Assembly (NCBI RefSeq): GCF_016862375.1
Contig: NZ_BOMV01000023.1
Span: 1-64,000 of the forward strand
DNA length: 64,000 bases
DNA from: Paractinoplanes rishiriensis
GTDB lineage: Bacteria; Actinomycetota; Actinomycetes; Mycobacteriales; Micromonosporaceae
Direction of reading: 5' to 3'
Shown here: piece by piece, positions 1 through 7,970 of the stretch
Position numbering within the stretch: the first letter of the stretch is position 1
How the letters are laid out: each line of letters begins with the position of its first letter
The notes under the pieces: generated by a model
Databases searched by the model: none
Seen by the model: only the letters and a program-made list of their open reading frames with translations
Told to the model about the DNA's origin: nothing
Translations under genes and position numbers: made by a program

Positions 1-43
1 CTCAGGCCCGGCCCTCTCCTCCCCCGACGCCAGTCCGATGTGA

Positions 44-66
44 CCGGATATATCTGATATGTCCGG
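44..66. promoter_or_regulatory. Imperfect dyad with GATAT repeats (possible operator)
   Basis: The arms CCGGATAT and ATGTCCGG pair at seven of eight positions around a short AT-rich centre, and GATAT occurs twice. AT-rich DNA is unusual in this window. GATAT-type repeats resemble operators of some PadR regulators, which is a guess. The site could serve a gene to the left of the window, or act as a terminator for the gene ending at 211. A similar string inside the cydDC linker near 59630 is probably chance. Confidence 0.3.
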
Positions 67-73
67 CGGTTGG

Positions 74-212
74 GTCGGCTTGGGCGCAGCAGAGGGCCGG
101 TGCGGTTCGGTCAGCTCGGCGCAACAGAGGCCCGGTGCGGTTGAGTCGACTTAGGCGCAACAGAGGCCCGGTGCGGTTGGATCGGCTTGGTGCCGCAGAG
201 GCCGGTCCGGCT
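74..212. repeat. Four imperfect tandem repeats of about 35 bp
   Basis: Units begin near 74, 110, 145 and 181. Each carries a core resembling GCGCAACAGAGGCCCGG followed by TGCGGTT. Units 2 and 3 are nearly identical, while units 1 and 4 are diverged. The array lies just downstream of the acyltransferase gene ending at 211, and no gene is recognisable in positions 1-210. It could be a minisatellite or a transcript-end structure. Its function is unknown. Confidence 0.7.
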
Positions 213-867
213 ATCCGGGCGGGCCGCCGGACAGTTCGTTGTATTCGTTCGCGCGTTGCTGGCCGGACAACTCGGCGATCGCGTCCATGATCTGGTCGGT
301 GGCGGCCCGCCGTGCGCGCGCCTGCTTGCCGTCGGGCGGGGGCGCGAAGCGCAGCGGCGTACCGAATCGGACTGTCACCCGGCCGAAGCGAGGCAGGCGC
401 GCGCCCACCGGCTGGATCTTCTCGGTGCCCTGCACCGCCACCGGCACCACCGGGGCGCCGGACGCCAGCGCCAGCCACCCCACTCCGGTGCGCCCGCGGT
501 AGAGCCGTCCGTCGCGGGAACGACTGCCCTCGGGATGGATGCCGAACGCCCCGCCGCCGTCGAGCACCCGCAGCGCCGCGTCGAGCGCGTCCTGCGCTGC
601 CCGGAACCCGCCACGGGGCACCGGGATCGCGTCGACCGCGGTCAGGAACGTCCGGCGCGGCCAGTGGCGGAAGTGTTCCTCCTTGGCCAGGAACGACACC
701 CGGCGCGGCGTCATCAGCGGGATGAGGAAGCTGTCCAGGACGGACAGGTGGTTCGCGGCGAGGATCACCGCGCCGGTGCGGGGGACGTGGGCGGCACCGT
801 GCACGTCGGGGCGGAAGGCCAGGTGGGCCGCCGGCAGCAGCACCGGGCGCAACGCGGACGCCAACAT
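211..867 (-). CDS. 1-acyl-sn-glycerol-3-phosphate acyltransferase (PlsC family)
   Basis: This 218-residue membrane-associated acyltransferase probably transfers an acyl chain to lysophosphatidic acid in phospholipid synthesis. The family motifs are visible: NHLSVLD (HX4D catalytic box), the region around VPRGG, and HPEGSRSRDG (acceptor-binding EGTRS-type box). VPVAV precedes the C-terminal part. The ATG at 867 overlaps the stop of the upstream TetR gene (ATGA), so the two are probably co-translated. The GRR-rich reading upstream of this ATG is the TetR gene in another frame. Exact acyl acceptor is unknown; several PlsC paralogues are usual in actinomycetes. Confidence 0.85.
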   Translation of the reverse strand: MLASALRPVLLPAAHLAFRPDVHGAAHVPRTGAVILAANHLSVLDSFLIPLMTPRRVSFLAKEEHFRHWPRRTFLTAVDAIPVPRGGFRAAQDALDAALRVLDGGGAFGIHPEGSRSRDGRLYRGRTGVGWLALASGAPVVPVAVQGTEKIQPVGARLPRFGRVTVRFGTPLRFAPPPDGKQARARRAATDQIMDAIAELSGQQRANEYNELSGGPPG

Positions 868-1448
868 CACGACGCCACGCGAGCGTCGGTGGCGGGCAGG
901 TGGGCGTCGACGGCCGCGACCAGCAGTGCGTCCGGTGCGTCCAGGCCGGTCACCACCTGGAGCGTGCCCCACTGCCACAGCTGTGCGATGCCGTGCAGGG
1001 CGGCCCACAGCGCCCCGGCCCGGGCCGCCGGCTCGGCCAGGCCGCCCCGCCGGAGCAGCCCCACCAGCACGCCGAACAGCGGGGTGCTCTCCTCGCGCAG
1101 GCCGATGTTGTTGCCGCGCAGCAGGTCGTGGCGGAACATAAGGGCGAACATGCCCGGTTCGTCCCGGGCGAACGCCACATAACGCCGGGCCAGCGCCAGC
1201 ACGGCGGCGCGCGGTTCGGTGCGGGTGTCGCCGATCGTCTCGGCCACCACCGCGGCCAGCTTGCGGTAGCCCTCGCGGGCGATGGCCGCCAGCAGCGCCT
1301 GGTGGGTGGGGAAATACCGGCGCGGGGCGCCGTGCGAGACGCCGGCCCGCCGGGCGATCTCGCGCAGCGACACCGCCGCGTCACCGGCCTCGGCCACCAG
1401 CTCGACACCGGCGGCCACCAGCCGCTGCTCTACGTCCCCGGCACGCAT
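867..1448 (-). CDS. TetR/AcrR family transcriptional regulator
   Basis: A 193-residue regulator with an N-terminal helix-turn-helix (residues about 10-55, including SLREIARRAGVSHGAPRRYF) and a C-terminal ligand and dimer domain of the WHG type. Its start codon at 1448 coincides with the first base of a double palindrome, so the mRNA may be leaderless or nearly so, and the protein probably represses itself. It is translationally coupled to the plsC-like gene downstream, suggesting that lipid or membrane chemistry is the regulated function. The ligand is unknown. Confidence 0.88.
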   Translation of the reverse strand: MRAGDVEQRLVAAGVELVAEAGDAAVSLREIARRAGVSHGAPRRYFPTHQALLAAIAREGYRKLAAVVAETIGDTRTEPRAAVLALARRYVAFARDEPGMFALMFRHDLLRGNNIGLREESTPLFGVLVGLLRRGGLAEPAARAGALWAALHGIAQLWQWGTLQVVTGLDAPDALLVAAVDAHLPATDARVAS

Positions 1449-1483
1449 AGACAGTGTCTACCAGTTGCCGTAGACACTGTCTA
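1448..1483. promoter_or_regulatory. Double palindromic operator of the TetR gene
   Basis: Two 13-bp elements, TAGACAGTGTCTA (1448-1460) and TAGACACTGTCTA (1471-1483), are exact reverse complements. Each is also a palindrome around one central base. Their centres lie 23 bp apart, close to two helical turns. They start at the TetR start codon and lie upstream of the sigma-factor gene on the other strand. This is the architecture of a TetR autoregulatory operator binding two dimers; control of the divergent sigma gene is possible. Confidence 0.8.
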
Positions 1484-1567
1484 CCGAGGGATCATGACGG
1501 AGGATGCAACCGGACGGCCGGGGTGCTGGTCCTTCCTGAAACGATCGTCGACCCCCCGGGAGAGCGT

Positions 1568-2086
1568 GTGGAAGCCGAAGACACGGTGCGCCAGGCGTAC
1601 CAGGTCTACTACCGGCGGCTCGTGACGCAGGTGTTCGGCCTGGTCGGCGACCTGGCCGAGGCCGAGGACGCGGTGCAGGAGGCGTTCGCCCGGGTGCTGG
1701 CCTCGCCCCGGTCGTTCCTCAAGGCCGACGACGCCGAGCGGTGGCTGCGGGTGGTGGCCCTCAACGTCGCCCGCACCCGCTACCGCCGCCGGTGGCTGTT
1801 CGACAAGCTCGTCCGGGCCGGGCGGGTCGACGTGCCGGCGGCCGTGCCGGGACTGACCGCTGACCGGGTCGCCCTGCTCACCGCGCTGCGCCGGCTCGCG
1901 CCGCCCACCCGCGAAGCGGTGGTGCTGCACTACCTGGCCGACCTGCCGGTCGGCGAGGTGGCCGCGACGCTCGGGGTGCCCGAGGGCACGGTCAAGGCGC
2001 GGCTCTCCCGCGGCCGCACCGCGCTGGCCCGATTCCTGAACGACGACGAAGCCGCCCCGCTCACCGAGGAGGCCCGCCATGCGTGA
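1568..2086 (+). CDS. ECF-type RNA polymerase sigma factor (sigma-70 family)
   Basis: About 172 residues. Region 2 is seen as YRRLVTQVFGLVGDLAEAED and AVQEAFARVL, and region 4 as the helix-turn-helix LPVGEVAATLGVPEGTVKARLSRGR. This is the layout of a group 4 (ECF/SigE-like) sigma factor that directs RNA polymerase to a small regulon. I chose the GTG at 1568 because GGGAG lies 5 bases upstream and the protein then begins at region 2; a GTG at 1523 would add 15 residues. The gene overlaps the next by 8 bases, so the partner is probably its regulator or sensor. Confidence 0.88.
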   Translation: MEAEDTVRQAYQVYYRRLVTQVFGLVGDLAEAEDAVQEAFARVLASPRSFLKADDAERWLRVVALNVARTRYRRRWLFDKLVRAGRVDVPAAVPGLTADRVALLTALRRLAPPTREAVVLHYLADLPVGEVAATLGVPEGTVKARLSRGRTALARFLNDDEAAPLTEEARHA

Positions 2087-3461
2087 GCCCAATTTCGAGT
2101 CGCTGGCCGCGTACGTCGAGGGCGCCGTCCGCCAGCCCGAGTTCGCCGTCATCCGGCAGCGGGCAACCAAGGTCAACCGGCGCCGTGCCTTCCTGTCGAG
2201 CGCCGCGGCCCTGGTCATCGCGCTGACCGCGACCAGCATCGGGTACGCGGCCGCGGACGGTGGCCCGCCGGAGGTCGACCCGATGCCGGCGCCGACCGAG
2301 AGCCCGGACCCGCCCGGCCTCTGGCCCCGCGTCGGCCAGGTGGTCGCCACCGGCTCGGGCACCCTCTACGCGGCGGTCGAGCCGTGCCGCCGCTGCGCAA
2401 CGGAACTGCACGCCTCCGACGACGACGGCGCCACCTGGCAGGCCCGCCCCGTGCCGCCCAAGGCGAACGGCATCACGGACAGCGAGCGGTTCGCCTCGAT
2501 GATGTCGCTGGGCCCGGACACCATCGCGTGGCGGGACGTCCAGACGATGACCGATTTCCAGGAGCTGTTCGGCTCGCCGGCGGTGGCTGGTGGGGACACC
2601 CCGGGCCCCGGCGAGCAGACCTCAGGCCCCGGCGAGCAGACCTCAGGTCCCGGGGAGCAGACGTCGGGCACCGGTAAGCCGCGGACCGGCGGGTTCTACA
2701 CCTCCGTCGACGGCGGTAGGTCCTGGCGCCAGGCCGTCGTCGATCCCCCGGTGGCCGCAACGCCGCCCGGCGGCCGCGTGTTCGGCTGCAGCGTGATCAT
2801 CGAAGAGTCGCCGTGCCGCATCTACGCCGTCGACCCGGGCACCGGCCACTTCGCGCCGCTGGCCACCCAGCCCGCCGGAATTCTGATCGAATCCCACTGG
2901 CCCGGCATGACCGACGTGCCGCTCGGCGGCCGCCTCTGGGTCCCCGGGCTCGATCCGGCCACCCGCAAACCCGCCGTGGCCACCAGCGCCGACGGCGGCC
3001 GGACCTGGAAGACCCACGTGTTCACGGCCGGCGTACCGGCCGTGTCCAGCGGAAGTTTCACCGCCGCGATGTATCTCCCGTTCATCGCCGCCAACAACGG
3101 CAAGGTGGCGTACGCGCTCCTCTACCGCGACGAGGCCGGCCGGCGCACCCCGTACCGCACCACCGACGGCGGCGCGACCTGGCGGCCGGTGTCCGGCGGC
3201 CCGCTGCCCGACGGCACCGAGCAGGGCTTCGTCACCACCGACGGCGCGCACGTGACCCGCACCGGCACGACGTTCCGGGTGGCCCGGCCGGGCGCCGGAT
3301 ATCGCACCGAGAAGCTGCCCGGATATCCGGCCGAGATGCTCGACCCCAACGAAAGCCGGGTGCCGTCGCAGCAGGCGGCCGGGCACTACCTGGTCAACAA
3401 CAACACCCACGCCTATCTCTCCGGCAACGGCTGGAGCTGGAAGCGCGCCGACCTGCCGTAG
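2079..3461 (+). CDS. Membrane-anchored Asp-box (BNR/sialidase-like) protein, putative partner of the ECF sigma factor
   Basis: 460 residues. A short cytoplasmic N-terminus (about 1-35) precedes one membrane segment (about 37-60, AFLSSAAALVIALTATSIGY). The large exported part carries four Asp-boxes of the form S/T-x-D-G-G-x-T/S-W: SDDDGATW, SVDGGRSW, SADGGRTW and TTDGGATW. These mark beta-propeller blades, as in sialidase-like and BNR proteins; the catalytic residues of a true sialidase were not recognised. A linker contains three GPGEQTS repeats. Translational overlap with the sigma gene and the membrane topology suggest an anti-sigma-like sensor, but the short N-terminus shows no zinc-binding anti-sigma motif. 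Confidence 0.7.
   Translation: MREPNFESLAAYVEGAVRQPEFAVIRQRATKVNRRRAFLSSAAALVIALTATSIGYAAADGGPPEVDPMPAPTESPDPPGLWPRVGQVVATGSGTLYAAVEPCRRCATELHASDDDGATWQARPVPPKANGITDSERFASMMSLGPDTIAWRDVQTMTDFQELFGSPAVAGGDTPGPGEQTSGPGEQTSGPGEQTSGTGKPRTGGFYTSVDGGRSWRQAVVDPPVAATPPGGRVFGCSVIIEESPCRIYAVDPGTGHFAPLATQPAGILIESHWPGMTDVPLGGRLWVPGLDPATRKPAVATSADGGRTWKTHVFTAGVPAVSSGSFTAAMYLPFIAANNGKVAYALLYRDEAGRRTPYRTTDGGATWRPVSGGPLPDGTEQGFVTTDGAHVTRTGTTFRVARPGAGYRTEKLPGYPAEMLDPNESRVPSQQAAGHYLVNNNTHAYLSGNGWSWKRADLP
2604..2666 (+). repeat. Three tandem 21-bp units coding GPGEQTS
   Basis: Units start at 2604, 2625 and 2646. The first two are identical and the third is diverged. They extend a flexible linker of the Asp-box protein in whole codons, so copy number could vary without breaking the frame. 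Confidence 0.75.
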
Positions 3462-3502
3462 CCGCCGTGGCCTGAGCCGCACCAAACACCGGGAGCACCG
3501 CG

Positions 3503-4537
3503 GTGGCGATGACGCGCGCCCAAATTCGGGGACTGGACGGGATCCGCGGGCTGCTGGCCCTCTACGTGGTGGTGCATCACTGCTGGCTGCTGACCTATCC
3601 CGGCTACCCGGCGAACACCGGGCCGGCCTGGCTCGGCTGGCTCGTGCACGGCCGGCTCGCGGTGGTCGCCTTCATCGTCCTCTCCGGCTTCTCACTGGCC
3701 ACCGGGCCGGCCCGCGACGGGTGGCGGCTGGGCGGGGTACGGGATTTCGCCCGGCGGCGGGCCCGGCGGATCCTGCCGCCGTACTGGGCCGCCCTCGCGC
3801 TCAGCCTGGTGATCGTCAGCGACCCGCCGGGTCCGCGTTCGGCCGTGGTGCACATCCTGCTGCTGCAGGACCTGGTCGCGGTGCGTTCGCCGAACGGCGC
3901 GTTCTGGTCGATCGCGGTGGAGGCCGGGCTGTACGTCGCGTTTCCGGTCCTGCTGCTGCTCCGCCGCCGGGCCGGCACAACGCTGACCCTGGCCGCGGTG
4001 ACCGTGCCGGTAATCGTCGCCGGCCTGCTCGGGCTCGCCGCCCCGGGCCGGCCGATCGGCTACACGCTGGAGTTCCTCCCGCTGTTCACGGCCGGCGTGG
4101 TGGCCGCCGGAGCGCGCGTCACGCCACGGCTCGCGGCGCTGGCCGCCGCGCCGGTCCTGCTCCTGATCGCGGTGCAGGGTCCGGTCTGGACCGTCCGGCA
4201 CTACTACTGGGTGGATCTGGCGGCCGGGCCGGCGATCGCCCTGTTCCTGGCCGCGATCGCCGGTGGCCGCCCGGCCGCACTGGTCCGCTTCCTGGACAGC
4301 CGGCCGCTGCGCACGCTCGGCGGATTCTCGTACAGCCTCTACCTGATCCATCTGCCGGTGATCGCCCTGCTCACCCCGGCCTTCGCGGCCGTACCGGTCT
4401 GCCTGCTCCTGGCCTGGATCTTCGCCTCACTACTGGAAACGTCCGACCGGAACCGGTTTCACCAGGGCATATCGATGAGAGCGCTCTCTTGTTCCGGAAC
4501 CTTTAAGGGAGACTTAAGTCGGTCAATTGCGCCTTGA
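3503..4537 (+). CDS. Acyltransferase family 3 integral membrane protein
   Basis: 344 residues with about ten hydrophobic segments. The N-terminus LDGIRGLLALYVVVHHCW is the hallmark of the acyl_transf_3 (OafA/NodX-like) family, which O-acylates sugars or other acceptors on the membrane. Other family signs are FFVLSGF-like FIVLSGFSLA, RRARRILPPYW and FWSIAVEAGLY. The GTG start at 3503 has GGGAG 7 bases upstream. The last 30 or so residues are unlike the family and overlap a regulatory palindrome of the next operon, so the end may be a recent extension. Acceptor unknown. Confidence 0.82.
   Translation: MAMTRAQIRGLDGIRGLLALYVVVHHCWLLTYPGYPANTGPAWLGWLVHGRLAVVAFIVLSGFSLATGPARDGWRLGGVRDFARRRARRILPPYWAALALSLVIVSDPPGPRSAVVHILLLQDLVAVRSPNGAFWSIAVEAGLYVAFPVLLLLRRRAGTTLTLAAVTVPVIVAGLLGLAAPGRPIGYTLEFLPLFTAGVVAAGARVTPRLAALAAAPVLLLIAVQGPVWTVRHYYWVDLAAGPAIALFLAAIAGGRPAALVRFLDSRPLRTLGGFSYSLYLIHLPVIALLTPAFAAVPVCLLLAWIFASLLETSDRNRFHQGISMRALSCSGTFKGDLSRSIAP
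4477..4488. promoter_or_regulatory. LacI-type palindrome GAGAGCGCTCTC upstream of the lyase operon
   Basis: A perfect 12-bp palindrome with a central CG, the form typical of LacI/GalR-family operators that control sugar-use genes in actinomycetes (the CebR site is similar). It lies 120 bases before the polysaccharide lyase start, inside the 3' end of the acyltransferase gene, and is followed by an AT-richer stretch with a second small palindrome ACTTAAGT. No LacI-family gene is in the window, so the regulator would be encoded elsewhere. Confidence 0.6.
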
Positions 4538-4607
4538 CCGGGCATGGGTCGAAGGGAACTGTTAACTCACTTTCCGGTTCCCCTCATCCCCACCCGGGAG
4601 CATCACC

Positions 4608-5783
4608 ATGCGCAGAAGCGCCCTATTAGCGGCCTTTACAGCTTTCGTCGCACTAATCGCCACGTTCGGCGTACGGCTGAATGATGCCGACGCCGCGCCG
4701 ACCACCTTTGCCCACCCGGGCGTGCTGGTCAGCCGGGCCCAACTCGACTTCGTGAAGGGCCGGGTCAACGCCGGCGCCCAGCCGTGGACGGCCGCCTTCA
4801 ACCAGATGACGGCCAGCCGCTACGCCTCGCTCTCGCGTACCGCCAAACCCCGGGCGGTCGTCGAATGCGGCTCCTACTCCAACCCCAACAACGGGTGCAC
4901 CGACGAGCGCGAGGACGCGATCGCGGCCTACACCGACGCGCTGGCCTGGTACCTCACCGGGAACGCCGCCTACGCGCAGAAGGCGATCGCGCTGATGGAC
5001 GCGTGGTCGGCCACCATCACGTCGCACACCAACAGCAACGCGCCGCTGCAGACCGGCTGGGCGGGCTCGGTGTGGCCGCGGGCCGCCGAGATCATCAAGC
5101 ACACGTACGGGAACTGGCCGAACCAGGGCCGGTTCGCCACCATGCTGCGCAACGTCTACCTCCCGGTGGTCATCGTCGGCAGTTCGAGCAACGGCAACTG
5201 GGAACTGTCGATGATGGAGGCCGCGGTCGGCATCTCCGTCTTCCTCGAGGACCGGGCGAGCTACGACCGGGCGATCACCCGGTTCAAGGCGCGCGCCGCC
5301 GCCTACCTCTACATCCCGGCGGACGGCAGCCAGCCGAAATACCCGCCGGTCGGCAGCGTCGACACCCCCAGCGAACTGATCAACTACTGGCAGGGGCAGA
5401 GCACCTTCGTGGCCGGCCTCTCCCAGGAGACGTGCCGGGACTTCACCCATACCGGGTACGGGATCTCGGCGATCAGCCACATCGCGGAGACCACCCGGAT
5501 CCAGGGCGAGGACCTGTGGCCGTCGGTGCAGGAGCGCACCCGGCAGGCACTGGGTTTCCACACCAAATTCGAGAACGGTACGGCGGTGCCGTCCAGCATC
5601 TGCGGTGGCTCCGTGGTCAAGGGGTTCGGGCCGGTCACCGAGGTCGCCTACAACGCGCTGGCCGGACGGCTCGGGATCGCCATGACCAACACCCAGCAGT
5701 ACACCGAGGCGCGCCGGCCGCAGGGCACCAACAACCTGTTCGTCGCCTGGGAGACGCTCACCCACGCGGGGAACCCGGCATGA
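4608..5783 (+). CDS. Secreted alginate-lyase-superfamily polysaccharide lyase
   Basis: 391 residues. A signal peptide (about 1-30, ending near DADAA) shows it is exported. The mature part is an alpha-toroid protein of the alginate_lyase type (PF05426-like), recognisable from HPGVLVSRAQLDFVK, the repeated helices around AYTDALAWYLTGN and the conserved stretch SSNGNWELSMMEA. Such enzymes cleave uronic-acid polymers by beta-elimination, but substrates differ widely in this fold and cannot be read here. A GGGAG ribosome site precedes the ATG. The stop overlaps the start of the next secreted gene (ATGA), making a two-gene operon. Confidence 0.78.
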   Translation: MRRSALLAAFTAFVALIATFGVRLNDADAAPTTFAHPGVLVSRAQLDFVKGRVNAGAQPWTAAFNQMTASRYASLSRTAKPRAVVECGSYSNPNNGCTDEREDAIAAYTDALAWYLTGNAAYAQKAIALMDAWSATITSHTNSNAPLQTGWAGSVWPRAAEIIKHTYGNWPNQGRFATMLRNVYLPVVIVGSSSNGNWELSMMEAAVGISVFLEDRASYDRAITRFKARAAAYLYIPADGSQPKYPPVGSVDTPSELINYWQGQSTFVAGLSQETCRDFTHTGYGISAISHIAETTRIQGEDLWPSVQERTRQALGFHTKFENGTAVPSSICGGSVVKGFGPVTEVAYNALAGRLGIAMTNTQQYTEARRPQGTNNLFVAWETLTHAGNPA

Positions 5784-7921
5784 GAAAACTGACGCAGATG
5801 GTGATGGTCGGCGTCGTCACGGCGGCGCTCGGTGCCGTCGGGGTGACCCACGCGCTGGCGGCCTCGTCCGGCACGCTGGTCAGTGCCGCCAACGGCAAGT
5901 GCCTCGACGTGACGAACGGGTCGACCACGAACGGCAACCAGCCGCAGATGTGGGCGTGCACGAGCGGCAACCAGAACCAGGTGTGGACGCTGGCCGACAA
6001 CGGGTCGGTGCAGGCCCGCGGCAAGTGCCTCGACGTGGCCGGCAACTCGACCGCGAACGGAGCCGTCGTGCATCTCTGGGACTGCTACGACACGGTGGGC
6101 ACCCAGAAGTGGACGCTGTCGGCCGGGCGGGACCTGGTCAACAACGCGGCCGGCAAGTGCCTGGACATCACGGACAACAATCTGGCGGACGGGGCGAAGC
6201 TCCAGCTCTGGGACTGCGGCGGCGGGGCCAATCAGAAGTGGACCTTCCCCACGGCTCCGCCCGGTGCGGGTAACCCCGATCTTGGACCCAACGTCACGAT
6301 CTTCGACCCCACGATGTCCGCGGCGACCATCCAGAGCCGGCTCAACACTGTCTTCAATTCCCAGGTCACCAACCAGTTCGGGAACGCGCGATACGCGCTG
6401 CTGTTCAAGCCGGGCAACTACAACGTGGACGTCAACGTCGGGTTCTTCACCCAGGTGGCCGGCCTCGGGCTGGTGCCGGACCAGGTGAACATCAACGGTC
6501 ACGTGCACGTCGAGGCGGACTGGTGGCCGGACGGGTCGCAGAACGCCACCCAGAACTTCTGGCGGGCCGCCGAGGGACTGTCGGTGACGCCCGGCGACGG
6601 CCTGGACCGGTGGTCGGTGTCGCAGGCCGCGCCGTACCGCCGCATGCACGTACGCGGAAACCTGGCCCTGTCCGACGGCGGCTGGTCGTCGGGCGGCTTC
6701 ATCGCCGACTCCAAGATCGACGGCCAGATCCAGTCCGGCTCGCAGCAGCAGTTCCTCACCCGGAACTCGGCGATGGGCAGTTGGAGCGGCTCGAACTGGA
6801 ACCAGGTCTTCGTGGGTTCGACCGGCGCACCGGGCAACAGCTTCCCGTCGCCGCCGTACACGACGATCGGAACGACGCCGGTCATCGCGGAGAAGCCTTA
6901 TCTGTACGTGGACAGCGCCGGCGCGTACCAGGTATTCGTTCCGGCCCTGCGATCGAACACGAGCGGCACCACGTGGCAGTCGGGCACGCCAGCCGGCACG
7001 TCGCTGCCGATCAGCACATTCCATGTGGTCAAGCCGGGTGACACCGCGTCCACGATCAACGCGGCCCTGGCAGCGGGTAAGAACTTGCTGGTCACGCCCG
7101 GTGTCTATCAGCTCAACCAGACACTGAACGTGACCCGGGCCGGCACCGTGGTGCTCGGCCTGGGGCTGGCGACGTTCGTCCCGGCCGGCGGGGTGGACGC
7201 GATGCACGTGGCCGACGTGGACGGGGTCCGGCTGGCCGGCGTGCTGTTCGACGCGGGCACCACGAACTCGAACACGCTGCTGCAGATCGGCCCGCCCGGC
7301 TCGTCGGCGTCGCACGCGGCCAACCCGACCGTGCTGTCCGACGTGTTCGTCCGGGTCGGCGGCTCGATCGCCGGCAGGGCGACGGTCAGCGTCCAGGTCA
7401 ACAGCGACCACGTGATCGGCGACCACGCCTGGATCTGGCGGGCCGACCACGGCAACGGCGGCACGGTCGGCTGGACTGTCAACACCGGCCGCAACGGGCT
7501 GATCGTCAACGGCGACAACGTGACGTTCTACGGCCTGTTCGTCGAGCACTACCAGCAATATCAGACGATCTGGAACGGCAACGGCGGCCGCACGTACTTC
7601 TATCAGAACGAGATGCCGTACGACCCGCCGAACCAGGCCGCGTACATGAACGGCTCGACGCAGGGCTGGGCGGCCTACAAGGTGGCCGACTCGGTGACCT
7701 CGCACGAGGCGTGGGGCCTGGGCAGCTACTGCTTCTTCAACGTGAACCCGTCGGTGGTGAACGCGCGCGCCTTCGAGGTACCGGTCAACGCGGGCGTCCG
7801 CTTCCGCAACATGGTGACGGTGTCGCTGGGCGGCGTCGGCACGATCAGCCGGGTCATCAACAACACCGGCGCCGCGGTGCACAGCTCCCATCAGGTGACG
7901 AGCATCGTCAGCGGTCCGTAA
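5780..7921 (+). CDS. Secreted ricin-B lectin plus right-handed beta-helix protein
   Basis: 713 residues. After a signal peptide (about 1-29) come three ricin-type beta-trefoil units (about 30-155), each with GKCLD and an NQxW/TQKW signature, a carbohydrate-binding CBM13-like module. The rest (about 170-713) resembles pectate-lyase-3/GH55-like beta-helix proteins, with PGNYNVDVNVGF, a first coil region, then a second (TINAALAAGKNLLVTPGVY). Relatives are often labelled adenylyl cyclase or coagulation factor 5/8 protein by transfer; I see no cyclase motif. Start overlaps the lyase stop, so both enzymes probably attack the same polymer. Confidence 0.75.
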   Translation: MRKLTQMVMVGVVTAALGAVGVTHALAASSGTLVSAANGKCLDVTNGSTTNGNQPQMWACTSGNQNQVWTLADNGSVQARGKCLDVAGNSTANGAVVHLWDCYDTVGTQKWTLSAGRDLVNNAAGKCLDITDNNLADGAKLQLWDCGGGANQKWTFPTAPPGAGNPDLGPNVTIFDPTMSAATIQSRLNTVFNSQVTNQFGNARYALLFKPGNYNVDVNVGFFTQVAGLGLVPDQVNINGHVHVEADWWPDGSQNATQNFWRAAEGLSVTPGDGLDRWSVSQAAPYRRMHVRGNLALSDGGWSSGGFIADSKIDGQIQSGSQQQFLTRNSAMGSWSGSNWNQVFVGSTGAPGNSFPSPPYTTIGTTPVIAEKPYLYVDSAGAYQVFVPALRSNTSGTTWQSGTPAGTSLPISTFHVVKPGDTASTINAALAAGKNLLVTPGVYQLNQTLNVTRAGTVVLGLGLATFVPAGGVDAMHVADVDGVRLAGVLFDAGTTNSNTLLQIGPPGSSASHAANPTVLSDVFVRVGGSIAGRATVSVQVNSDHVIGDHAWIWRADHGNGGTVGWTVNTGRNGLIVNGDNVTFYGLFVEHYQQYQTIWNGNGGRTYFYQNEMPYDPPNQAAYMNGSTQGWAAYKVADSVTSHEAWGLGSYCFFNVNPSVVNARAFEVPVNAGVRFRNMVTVSLGGVGTISRVINNTGAAVHSSHQVTSIVSGP

Positions 7922-7931
7922 CTCCTGGGGT

Positions 7932-7957
7932 CCGGCCGCGCAACGCCGCGCGGCCGG
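7932..7957 (+). terminator. GC-rich hairpin terminator after the beta-helix gene
   Basis: A perfect 10-bp stem (CCGGCCGCGC pairing with GCGCGGCCGG) around the loop AACGCC begins 11 bases past the stop codon. There is no U tract, as is common for actinomycete terminators. It separates the lyase operon from the FAD dehydrogenase. Confidence 0.75.
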
Positions 7958-7970
7958 GCATCCTTGAACC

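Noticed and set aside
1-478. A 158-residue Arg-rich reading on the minus strand
   Set aside because: It overlaps the PlsC-like gene in another frame and has a composition typical of shadow frames in GC-rich DNA.
4476-4537. Frameshift at the C-terminus of the acyltransferase-3 gene
   Set aside because: The in-frame residues LLETSDRNRF still resemble the family end, and no alternative frame is clearly better.
4784-5779. A long upstream extension of the beta-helix gene frame
   Set aside because: It is antisense-composition, His/Arg/Gly-rich noise over the lyase gene; the signal peptide at 5780 is the real start.
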